A stretch of 40,509 nucleotides of DNA from Oscillospiraceae bacterium (lineage in GTDB: Bacteria; Bacillota; Clostridia; Oscillospirales; Oscillospiraceae). Shown here one piece after another: positions 31,255 to 37,698 of the stretch; the stretch's first letter is position 1, and each line of letters starts with the position of its first letter. Location of the stretch: NCBI GenBank assembly GCA_031264545.1, contig JAISDV010000151.1:1-40509 (forward strand). Reading direction: 5' to 3'. Below the pieces are notes generated by a model. It did no database searches and had not been told where the DNA came from. It saw only the letters and a list, made by a program, of their open reading frames with translations. A program made the position numbers and the translations under genes.

Positions 31255-31668
31255 ATGTGCGGCAATAACTGCGGCGAGACCTCGCACGCGCACGACCAGC
31301 CCCACGAGCACGGGCACGCCCATATCCATGAGCACGCGCACGTGCATGACGGCGAGGCCGGGCATACCCACGCGCACCGGCATACCCACAGCCATGCGCA
31401 CGCGCACGGGCAGGAACACAGCCACGAGCAGGATGCGCTTTCGGGTCACGGGCACAGCCACGGGCAGGACGCGCTGAAGGCGGACGAAAACCTCGCGCTC
31501 CTGAACTATATGATCGACCATAACCGGCACCACGGCGAGGATCTTCACGCGCTGTATCACGCGCTGGAGGCGGCCGGCAAAAAGGAAGCCGCGGCGCTTG
31601 TCTCAGAGGCGGCGGCAGTCTACGAAAAGGGCAACGGCCTGCTCGGGGCCGCGCTCAAGCTGCTTTAA
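31255..31668 (+). CDS. Histidine-rich metal-binding protein, probable nickel/zinc store or chaperone
   Basis: The 137-residue protein begins MCGNNCGETSHAHD. Residues 11-70 carry about 23 histidines in H-x-H runs broken by Gly, Glu and Ala. The C-terminal 60 residues are a helical domain (ENLALLNYMIDHNRHHGEDL, then ALVSEAAAVYEKGNGLL) with further histidines. Such tracts bind Ni, Zn or Co. I do not know a named family. Its neighbour 140 nt downstream is CooT, a nickel-binding protein that also begins MC, which favours nickel handling. AAGGAG lies before the ATG. There is no signal peptide or membrane helix, so it acts in the cytosol. Confidence 0.82.
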   Translation: MCGNNCGETSHAHDQPHEHGHAHIHEHAHVHDGEAGHTHAHRHTHSHAHAHGQEHSHEQDALSGHGHSHGQDALKADENLALLNYMIDHNRHHGEDLHALYHALEAAGKKEAAALVSEAAAVYEKGNGLLGAALKLL

Positions 31669-31700
31669 CCGGGCTTTTGATAAGCCTGCACGCCCGTTTT

Positions 31701-31719
31701 CGGGCGCGAAGCGCGCCCG
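31701..31719. terminator. GC hairpin between the His-rich gene and cooT
   Basis: CGGGCGCG (31701-31708) pairs with CGCGCCCG (31712-31719); an alternative GCCCG/CGGGC hairpin overlaps it. No T-run follows, so it may attenuate rather than end transcription. Confidence 0.35.
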
Positions 31720-31808
31720 CTTCGCTTCAACCGCGCTTCATGCGCACAAAGAGCCTGCCCTTTAATGGCCTGTTTGTATCTTGAACACAGCGAAAGGAAT
31801 GAATTATT

Positions 31809-32000
31809 ATGTGTCTTTCAACTGCTTACGACATCGGCGGCGGGACTGAAAAGCTGATAGCCGACAGGGTGACCGGCATCAGCGTCGAGGAAGGGGCCGT
31901 CAGGCTCACCACCCTGCTCGGGACGCAGACGCTTGTCGAGGGCCGGCTGAAAAGCGTCGACCTGAACAGGAATGTCATACTCATCGAGGCAAAGCAGTAG
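31809..32000 (+). CDS. cooT: CooT family nickel-binding protein
   Basis: This 63-residue protein begins MCLSTAYDIGGG and runs through EEGAVRLTTLLGTQTLVEGR to VDLNRNVILIEAKQ. This matches the CooT family; in Rhodospirillum rubrum, CooT is a small dimer binding one nickel through Cys2, which is present here, and serves CO dehydrogenase maturation. No CO dehydrogenase gene is in the window, and many CooT genes occur outside coo operons, so the client is unknown. AAAGGAAT precedes the ATG. It is followed by a strong terminator. Confidence 0.87.
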   Translation: MCLSTAYDIGGGTEKLIADRVTGISVEEGAVRLTTLLGTQTLVEGRLKSVDLNRNVILIEAKQ

Positions 32001-32062
32001 GACCCGGCGCACGCCGGAAAACGAGGGAACGCGGCCAACGCCGCTCTCCGACAGGGAAACAT

Positions 32063-32103
32063 GTAAGCGGAGCGACCGAAAGGTCGCTCCGCTTACGGTT
32101 TTC
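32063..32103 (+). terminator. Intrinsic terminator after cooT
   Basis: GTAAGCGGAGCGACC (32063-32077) and GGTCGCTCCGCTTAC (32082-32096) pair perfectly with a GAAA tetraloop, followed by GGTTTTC. Confidence 0.85.
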
Positions 32104-32135
32104 GCCGCTGATGACAGCGTTTACGCTTGAAATTC

Positions 32136-32183
32136 TTGACAAACGCCGCAATAAGGGGCATACTATTATCAAATCATGATTTG
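32136..32183 (+). promoter_or_regulatory. Promoter and palindromic operator candidate for the ATPase gene
   Basis: TTGACA (32136-32141), 17 nt, CATACT (32159-32164). A perfect 14-bp palindrome CAAATCATGATTTG (32170-32183) lies on the predicted start, with a similar half AATTTG 12 nt on. Such placement suggests repressor control. Confidence 0.65.
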
Positions 32184-32217
32184 TAAAATCGTAATTTGAA
32201 AAGATGAGGTGCAGCCT

Positions 32218-33666
32218 ATGTTTATCGGACGTGAGCAAGAGCTACGGTTTTTTGAGGACAAATATCACGCAAGCGGCGGGCAGCTGCTGATGCTTTACGG
32301 CCGGCGCAGGGTCGGCAAAACTGAACTGCTCCGTAAATTTTGCAAGGGCAAGCCTCATGTTTTCTACACCTGCCGTGAAGCAACGGACACGGAGCAAATC
32401 CGGGCATTTTCCGAGCGGGTGCTGTCCTCCGGTATTCCGGCGGCGAGATATATCAGCGTATTCCCCGATTGGGAAGCGGCATTGCGCGCAATTACCGAAT
32501 TGCCGTCAAGCAGCGAAAAAAAGCTGCTGGTCATTGATGAGTTTCCATATATGTGTAAGGGCAATCCGTCTATCCCCTCGCTCCTGCAAAACCTATGGGA
32601 TGAACTGCTCAAAGACCAAAACGTGATGCTTATCCTGTGCGGCAGCGCGATGAGTTTTATCGAAAAAGAACTGCTGTCGGAGAAAAAGCCGCTCTACGGA
32701 CGCGCCACAGGGATTTATAAAATGAATGAAATGCCGTTCTATGACGCAATCAAGTTTTTCCCGAACTATGCTGATGAGGACAAGGTTTTGGCATATTCCG
32801 TGCTTGGCGGTATCCCGCATTATCTGCGCCAGTTTGACGAAAGGCTGTCACTTGATGACAATATCATAAAAAACGTCTTGACTAAGGGCTGTGTGCTGTA
32901 CAGCGAGGTGGAGTTTCTGTTGCGTCAAGAATTGCGCGAAGCGGCGCTTTACAACACCCTTATTGAAGCGATTGCGCTTGGCAATACGCAGCTCAACGAT
33001 ATTTATACCAAAACCCAGATTGACAAAGCCAAAATCAGCGTTTACTTAAAAAACTTAATCGCGCTTGAAATCCTCCGGCGCGAATTTCCCGTGCTGTCCG
33101 GTGATAAGGAAAAAGCAGTCTCCGCGCGAGGCTTATACCGAATCACCGACAATTTTTTCCGCTTTTGGTTTAGGTTTGTATTCACAAGTCTGTCGGATTT
33201 GGAGGCCGGTGACGCCGAAGGCGTGTACAGGCACTTTGTATTTCCCCAGCTGAATGCGTTCGCCGCGCCTGTGTTTGAACACATCTGCAGAGCGTTTACC
33301 GCCAAGCAAAACCGCGAGGGCAGGCTGCCCTTCCGCGCCGTTAAGGTCGGGCGCTGGTGGGGCAAATCCGGCCGAATTGAAGTAACAGAAACAGGGAAAG
33401 TTAAGCGGGTTCCCTACGAAACGGAGATTGACGTAATGGCGGCGGACAAGGGCGCGAAGAATATTTTGCTCGGCGAATGCAAGTTTCGCAACTCAGAAAT
33501 CACGCGGGGCGAATTTGAAAAGCTGGCTGAAAAATATGTGCCGGAGAAGGTAAAAATCTGTTATAGCCTCTTTTCCAAATCAGGCTTTTCGCAAAGGCTG
33601 ATGGATGAAGCGCGTAAAAATCAAAGCCTTTCGCTTTATACGCTTGCCGATATTTTAAGAGGCTGA
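32218..33666 (+). CDS. AAA-type ATPase with DUF234/PD-(D/E)xK-like C-terminus
   Basis: The 482-residue protein belongs to the widespread archaeal/bacterial ATPase family with MFIGREQELRFFEDKY at the start. Walker A is GRRRVGKTEL (about 28-37) and Walker B KKLLVIDEFPY; VMLILCGSAMSFIE is the sensor strand. A winged-helix region follows (TQLNDIYTKTQIDKAKISVY). The C-terminal DUF234-like part has ETEIDVMAADKG and ILLGECKFRNSE, the D...ExK pattern of PD-(D/E)xK nucleases. Its biological role is not established; mobile-element or defence links are suggested for some members. AGGTG precedes ATG 32218. Base composition and codon use are more mixed than in neighbours, a hint of transfer. Confidence 0.88.
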   Translation: MFIGREQELRFFEDKYHASGGQLLMLYGRRRVGKTELLRKFCKGKPHVFYTCREATDTEQIRAFSERVLSSGIPAARYISVFPDWEAALRAITELPSSSEKKLLVIDEFPYMCKGNPSIPSLLQNLWDELLKDQNVMLILCGSAMSFIEKELLSEKKPLYGRATGIYKMNEMPFYDAIKFFPNYADEDKVLAYSVLGGIPHYLRQFDERLSLDDNIIKNVLTKGCVLYSEVEFLLRQELREAALYNTLIEAIALGNTQLNDIYTKTQIDKAKISVYLKNLIALEILRREFPVLSGDKEKAVSARGLYRITDNFFRFWFRFVFTSLSDLEAGDAEGVYRHFVFPQLNAFAAPVFEHICRAFTAKQNREGRLPFRAVKVGRWWGKSGRIEVTETGKVKRVPYETEIDVMAADKGAKNILLGECKFRNSEITRGEFEKLAEKYVPEKVKICYSLFSKSGFSQRLMDEARKNQSLSLYTLADILRG

Positions 33667-33684
33667 CGCAGATCACCCGCCGGC

Positions 33685-35163
33685 TTACAATTCTATGCTG
33701 CCGGTTGCCACGTTGCGGCAGAAGGCCGCGTCGTGCTCGACAAAGAGCAGGGTCGGCCGGCAGTCCAGAATGAGCGCTTCCAGCTGCATACGCGAGATAA
33801 CGTCGATATAATTGAGCGGCTCGTCCCAGACATAGAGGTGCGCCCGCTGCGAAAGGCTGCCCGCCAGAAGCGCCTTTTTCTTCATGCCCTCGCTGTAATC
33901 GGCCAGGTCCTTTTCAAAATCCGCCCGCGAGAGGCCGAGCTTCCTGAGCATCGCCCGAAAGAGGCTCGCGTCCAGCTCGCGTTCGCGCTCAAACGCGCCG
34001 AGACTGCCGGAAAGCCCGGCGCTGTCCTGCGGCACGCAGGAAACGACCAAGCCGGAGGCCATGAAAAAGGTGCCTTCGTCAGCGGACGCGCCGCCGCAAA
34101 AGAGCTTCAGCACGCTGGATTTGCCGCTGCCGTTTTTCCCGCACAGGGCGAGCCTGTCGCCCTGCCGGAGCGCAAAGCTCACGCCGGCGCAGGCCGTCCG
34201 CTCCCCATAGCGCAGCGAAACGTCCTTCAGCTCCGCGAGCCTTTCCGAGCGGAATTTCAGCGGCACGAGCTTGAGCGCCTCGCTGTCCTCCAGATTCCTG
34301 AGCAGCCCGGTTTTTTCCTCGAGCGCGTCCCGGCGGCGGTTTTCAATAGCCTTGGAGCGCTTCATCATTTTTGCGGATTTGTGCCCGATATAGCCGGTGT
34401 CCGGGCGCAGACCGGAATTTTTTGTCCCGTATTTCGTCTTTTCCACCCTGTCCGACCAGTCCGCCGTCCGCTTTACCGCGCCCTCCAGCCGTTTAATGTC
34501 CTTTTTCAGACGTTCATTTTTTTCAAGCTCAAAGCTGTCCTGAAGCGCCCGGCTGCGCTGCCAGGACGAGAAATTGCCCTTTTGGACCGTAATGTCCGCC
34601 CGGTCGATTGACAGCATGTGATCAACGCAGCCATCCAGGAAGTCCCGGTCGTGCGAGACGAGGATGAAACCCTTTTTGGCGTTCAGGTAGCGGCTCACGG
34701 CCTGCCTGCCCGCGAGATCGAGGTGGTTCGTCGGCTCGTCGATCAGCAGAAAGCCGCCGTCGCCCGCAAAGAGGACGGCGAGCGCGAGCTTTGTCTGCTC
34801 CCCATTGGAGAGCGTTGAAAACGGGCGCGCGAGCAGCTCGGGCGAGAGCCCGAGCAGGCCCGTCTCCCGCAGCAGCCGCCAGTCCTCATAAGCGCCGGCG
34901 GCGCTTCTCAGCGCTTCGGAAGCGGGTGCGCCGGGGTCGCGCGGCTCAAAGGGGAAATAGCGGAAATCGGCGTCCGCGCTGATCGTGCCCGCGCAGGGCA
35001 GCCGCCCGGCGAGGAGCTTCAGAAAGGTCGTCTTTCCGCGGCCGTTGCGCCCGGTGAAGCCGAGCTTCCAGTCCGTATCGAGGCGGAAGCTCACATTGTC
35101 AAAAATCATTTCGGGGCTGCCCTCATAGGCGAAGCTCAGATTTTTGACGTCTATCATCGACAT
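33685..35163 (-). CDS. ABC-F protein, Lsa-type ribosomal protection family
   Basis: This soluble tandem ATPase of 492 residues has no membrane domain. First cassette: GRNGRGKTTFLKLLAG, signature LSNGEQTKLALAVLF and LLIDEPTNHLD. Second: GKNGSGKSSVLKLF, the degenerate signature YSEGMKKKALLAGSL and YVWDEPLNYIDV. The WDEPLNYIDV block and the start MSMIDVKNLSFAYEGS are typical of the Lsa/Vga branch, whose members displace lincosamide, streptogramin A and pleuromutilin drugs from the ribosome. Whether this one gives resistance cannot be told from sequence. The inter-ATPase linker (about 190-260) is Lys-rich as in that branch. GGGAGG lies 10 nt before ATG 35163. It converges with the ATPase gene with only 18 nt between. 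Confidence 0.9.
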   Translation of the reverse strand: MSMIDVKNLSFAYEGSPEMIFDNVSFRLDTDWKLGFTGRNGRGKTTFLKLLAGRLPCAGTISADADFRYFPFEPRDPGAPASEALRSAAGAYEDWRLLRETGLLGLSPELLARPFSTLSNGEQTKLALAVLFAGDGGFLLIDEPTNHLDLAGRQAVSRYLNAKKGFILVSHDRDFLDGCVDHMLSIDRADITVQKGNFSSWQRSRALQDSFELEKNERLKKDIKRLEGAVKRTADWSDRVEKTKYGTKNSGLRPDTGYIGHKSAKMMKRSKAIENRRRDALEEKTGLLRNLEDSEALKLVPLKFRSERLAELKDVSLRYGERTACAGVSFALRQGDRLALCGKNGSGKSSVLKLFCGGASADEGTFFMASGLVVSCVPQDSAGLSGSLGAFERERELDASLFRAMLRKLGLSRADFEKDLADYSEGMKKKALLAGSLSQRAHLYVWDEPLNYIDVISRMQLEALILDCRPTLLFVEHDAAFCRNVATGSIEL

Positions 35164-35211
35164 GCCCATATCCTCCCGCGGAAAGCTGGCGCCATAGCGG
35201 CCGCATGGGCT

Positions 35212-35240
35212 ATTATAGGCTGTTTTTTGCGCGTGGGCAA
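35212..35240 (-). promoter_or_regulatory. Promoter of the ABC-F gene
   Basis: On the minus strand TTGCCC (35235-35240), 17 nt, TATAAT (35212-35217), TSS near 35205, with a short leader of about 42 nt. That is too short for the long attenuator leaders known before some lsa/vga genes. A separate hairpin GGGCGACC/GGTCGCCC is at 35291-35312. Confidence 0.75.
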
Positions 35241-35330
35241 GCACTTTTCTCATAGAGCGGGAAAGCGTTCCGCCGCCGCGCCGTCTGTAAGGGCGACCGT
35301 CCCCGGTCGCCCGCCCCCCGCGTCCGCCGG

Positions 35331-35359
35331 TTGAATTTATGGCGCTCCTGTGGTATACT
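35331..35359 (+). promoter_or_regulatory. Promoter of the second Rrf2 gene
   Basis: TTGAAT (35331-35336), 17 nt, TATACT (35354-35359), start near 35366. This excludes the longer N-terminal reading of the regulator. Confidence 0.75.
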
Positions 35360-35420
35360 GGGCGCAAACGGCCAAGGTCCCATCCGCGCGCGCATGGCGG
35401 CGCCGTTAGGAAGTGAAGGA

Positions 35421-35843
35421 ATGAAAATATCCACAAGGGGCCGGTATGCCCTGCGGCTTATGCTGGATCTGGCGCTCAACGACCGGGACCAGTATGTGAC
35501 GATCAAAAGCGTCTCCGAGCGCCAGGCGGTCTCCGGAAAATACCTCGAGCAGATCATCTCCGTTCTCAGCCGGGCGGGCTATGTGCGGAGCGTGCGCGGC
35601 GCGCTGGGCGGCTATAAGCTCGCCTACCCCGCCGGAGACTATACCGTCGGGATGATCCTGCGCCTGATCGAAGGGAGCCTCGCGCCCGTCGCCTGCATGG
35701 AGGACGACCCGAACCAATGTCCGCGCCACGAAAGCTGCGTGACCCTGAACGTGTGGCGGAAAATCGACCGGGCGGTGAGCGGGGTGGTGGACAATATCAC
35801 CCTCGCGGACCTCGCGGCGGAGCAGCGGGCGTCTCAAGCTTGA
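35421..35843 (+). CDS. Rrf2-family transcriptional regulator (second copy)
   Basis: The 140-residue winged-helix regulator begins MKISTRGRYALRLMLDLALN and has wing segment SVRGALGGYKLAYP. Cysteines C92, C100 and C106 (VACMEDDPNQCPRHESC) are at the same numbers as in the copy at 27936, so it too may hold a cluster. The next gene is O-acetylhomoserine sulfhydrylase, a typical target of CymR-type sulfur control, so this copy is likely the sulfur or cysteine regulator. The start ATG 35421 has AGGAAG upstream and matches the family start; the promoter excludes a longer form. Confidence 0.9.
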   Translation: MKISTRGRYALRLMLDLALNDRDQYVTIKSVSERQAVSGKYLEQIISVLSRAGYVRSVRGALGGYKLAYPAGDYTVGMILRLIEGSLAPVACMEDDPNQCPRHESCVTLNVWRKIDRAVSGVVDNITLADLAAEQRASQA

Positions 35844-35855
35844 ATATAGGCTTTT

Positions 35856-35888
35856 AATCCACGGCCGCCGCCCGCGTCCGTGGATTTT
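35856..35888 (+). terminator. Terminator of the second Rrf2 gene
   Basis: AATCCACGG (35856-35864) pairs with CCGTGGATT (35878-35886), followed by TTC. The stem is good, the T-run short. Confidence 0.7.
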
Positions 35889-35910
35889 CGGCGCTTATAT
35901 GAAAAGACGC

Positions 35911-35972
35911 TTGACAAGCGCGCGGAGATACGCTAATATAGAATTCATACTAAAGTTGTATGAATTCAGGTT
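35911..35972 (+). promoter_or_regulatory. Sulfhydrylase promoter with palindrome over the start site
   Basis: TTGACA (35911-35916), 17 nt, TAATAT (35934-35939). A perfect inverted repeat GAATTCATAC (35941-35950) / GTATGAATTC (35958-35967) with a 7-nt loop sits on the start site. Its right arm continues as TATGAATTCAGGTT, the dispersed-repeat core. It could be the Rrf2 operator, or a repeat copy that landed at the promoter, or a repeat recruited as operator. The rest of the leader to 36106 shows no other feature. Confidence 0.65.
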
Positions 35973-36106
35973 AAAAAAAGGGGGCGCAGCCGCGTGTATT
36001 CGGTCGTTTTCAAAATGCTTCGGCACAACTTCAGGTTCGGACGAATGTGCGGCCGTAAGCAGTCTTAACGTATTCGAAAAAAGAAAGTAAAGAAAGAAGG
36101 CTTACA

Positions 36107-37384
36107 ATGTCAGCCAGACAATATAAATTCGAGACGCTCCAGCTCCATGTGGGGCAGGAGCAGCCGGACCCCGCCTCCGACGCGCGCGCGGTCCCCATTT
36201 ACCAGACCAGCTCCTATGTTTTCAAGAATTCGGCCCATGCCGCCGCGCGCTTCGGCCTGGCCGATCCGGGCAATATCTACAGCAGACTGACAAACTCCAC
36301 GCAGGATGTCTTTGAAAAGCGGATAGCGGCGCTCGAGGGCGGCGTCGCGGCGCTGGCCGTCGCCTCCGGCGCGGCCGCCGTGACCTATGCCATCCTGAAT
36401 CTGGCCGGGGCCGGCGACCATATCGTCTCGGCAAAAACCATCTACGGCGGGACCTATAATCTCCTGAAACACACGCTGCCGCAGTACGGCATCACGACGC
36501 GCTTTGTCGACCCCGCGGAGGCGGGCGCGTTTGAAAAGGCGATACAGCCCAATACAAAGGCCGTCTTTATCGAGACGCTGGGCAACCCGAATTCCGACGT
36601 CATCGACATAGAGAAGCTGGCTCAAACCGTCCACGCGCACAAAATTCCGCTTATCGTCGACAACACCTTTGCCACGCCCTACCTGGTCCGCCCCTTTGAA
36701 TACGGGGCCGACATCGTTGTGCATTCGGCCACGAAATTCATCGGCGGCCACGGCACGGCCATCGGCGGCGTGATCGTCGACGGCGGAAGCTTCGACTGGG
36801 CGGGCAGCGGGAAATTCCCCGGCCTGACCGAGCCGAACCCGAGCTATCACGGCATCAGCTTTGCCCAAGCGGGCGGCGCCGCGGCCTACGCCCTGCGGGC
36901 GCGGGCCATCCTGCTGCGCGACACGGGCGCGACGCTCGCCCCCGTTCATGCCTTCATCTTCCTGCAGGGGCTGGAGACGCTCTCCCTGCGCGTCGAGCGC
37001 CATGTTGAGAACGCGCTGAAGGTCGTCGACTTCCTCTCGAACCACCCGAAGGTGCTCAGGGTCAATCACCCCGCGCTGAGCGGGCACCCCGATCACGCGC
37101 TTTACGAGAAATATTTCCCCCGAGGCGGCGGCTCCATCTTCACCTTCGAGATCGCGGGCGGCGCGGAGGCGGCGCAGGCGTTTATCGACCGGCTCGAGCT
37201 GTTTTCCCTGCTCGCGAACGTCGCGGACGCGAAATCGCTCGTGATCCATCCGGCCAGCACGACCCATTCGCAGCTCAGCGAGGCGGAGCTTGCAGACCAG
37301 GGCATCAAGCCCAATACGGTCAGGCTTTCCGTCGGCTTGGAGCATATCGACGATCTCCTCGCCGATCTGGCCCGGGCGTTCTGA
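36107..37384 (+). CDS. O-acetylhomoserine sulfhydrylase (MetY-like)
   Basis: This PLP enzyme makes homocysteine directly from O-acetylhomoserine and sulfide. The 425-residue length and features are those of the MetY/OAH sulfhydrylase group: KFETLQLHVGQEQPDP at the start, NIYSRLTNSTQDVFEKRIA, IYGGTYNLLKHTLPQYGI, PLP lysine K210 in VVHSATKFIGGHGTAIGG, and the family-specific FPGLTEPNPSYHG insertion absent from cystathionine synthases. Near the end comes SLVIHPASTTHSQL. It is downstream of an Rrf2 regulator, consistent with sulfur control. AGAAGG precedes the ATG. Cystathionine gamma-synthase is the lesser alternative. Confidence 0.93.
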   Translation: MSARQYKFETLQLHVGQEQPDPASDARAVPIYQTSSYVFKNSAHAAARFGLADPGNIYSRLTNSTQDVFEKRIAALEGGVAALAVASGAAAVTYAILNLAGAGDHIVSAKTIYGGTYNLLKHTLPQYGITTRFVDPAEAGAFEKAIQPNTKAVFIETLGNPNSDVIDIEKLAQTVHAHKIPLIVDNTFATPYLVRPFEYGADIVVHSATKFIGGHGTAIGGVIVDGGSFDWAGSGKFPGLTEPNPSYHGISFAQAGGAAAYALRARAILLRDTGATLAPVHAFIFLQGLETLSLRVERHVENALKVVDFLSNHPKVLRVNHPALSGHPDHALYEKYFPRGGGSIFTFEIAGGAEAAQAFIDRLELFSLLANVADAKSLVIHPASTTHSQLSEAELADQGIKPNTVRLSVGLEHIDDLLADLARAF

Positions 37385-37435
37385 GCCCGGCCGCGGGACC
37401 CGCGTCCGGCGTTTACGGTCAAGGAACAGCGCTAT

Positions 37436-37480
37436 GGAAAGACCGCGTTTCAGCGTCCGCTGAAACGCGGTCTTTCCTGT
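37436..37480 (+). terminator. 20-bp hairpin terminator after the sulfhydrylase gene
   Basis: Bases 37436-37455 (beginning GGAAAGACCGCG) pair perfectly with 37458-37477 (ending CGCGGTCTTTCC); the 3' arm ends in CTTTCC. Very stable, with A- and T-rich outer arms. Confidence 0.85.
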
Positions 37481-37526
37481 CGGAGCCCGGGATTGTTACG
37501 GTTATGTAACAAACGCGGGGGAGCGC

Positions 37527-37698
37527 TTGACCGATACCGCCAAAGGTGTTAACATAATGGCTGTAATTGGCAGGGGCGCCTTGCCCGTTCCCCCGGTACC
37601 GCCGCGCGATGGTTGGCCATGGATATCCGAATCATCGGGCGTTTGTACATATTCCGGCCCCGGAAAGGGGTACTATATTAAAGGAGGAGATTCATAGA
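37527..37698 (+). promoter_or_regulatory. Promoter and long leader of the S-layer-like gene
   Basis: TTGACC (37527-37532), 17 nt, TAACAT (37550-37555). The leader of about 135 nt contains short GC hairpins (CCCCGGAAAGGGG just before the ribosome site) and ends in AAAGGAGGAG, a nearly complete anti-16S match 9 nt before the ATG. GTTACGGTTATGTAAC, a small palindrome, lies upstream of the -35. Long structured leaders with strong ribosome sites are usual for abundant surface-layer proteins. Confidence 0.65.

Noticed and set aside
31301..31460. Apparent tandem DNA repeat or CRISPR-like periodicity in the His-rich gene
   Set aside because: The periodicity comes from His-Ala/His-Ser codon runs inside a coding frame; there are no spacers or fixed repeat units.
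36110..37345. Open minus-strand frame of 411 codons
   Set aside because: Antisense to the O-acetylhomoserine sulfhydrylase gene, which has all PLP-enzyme motifs.
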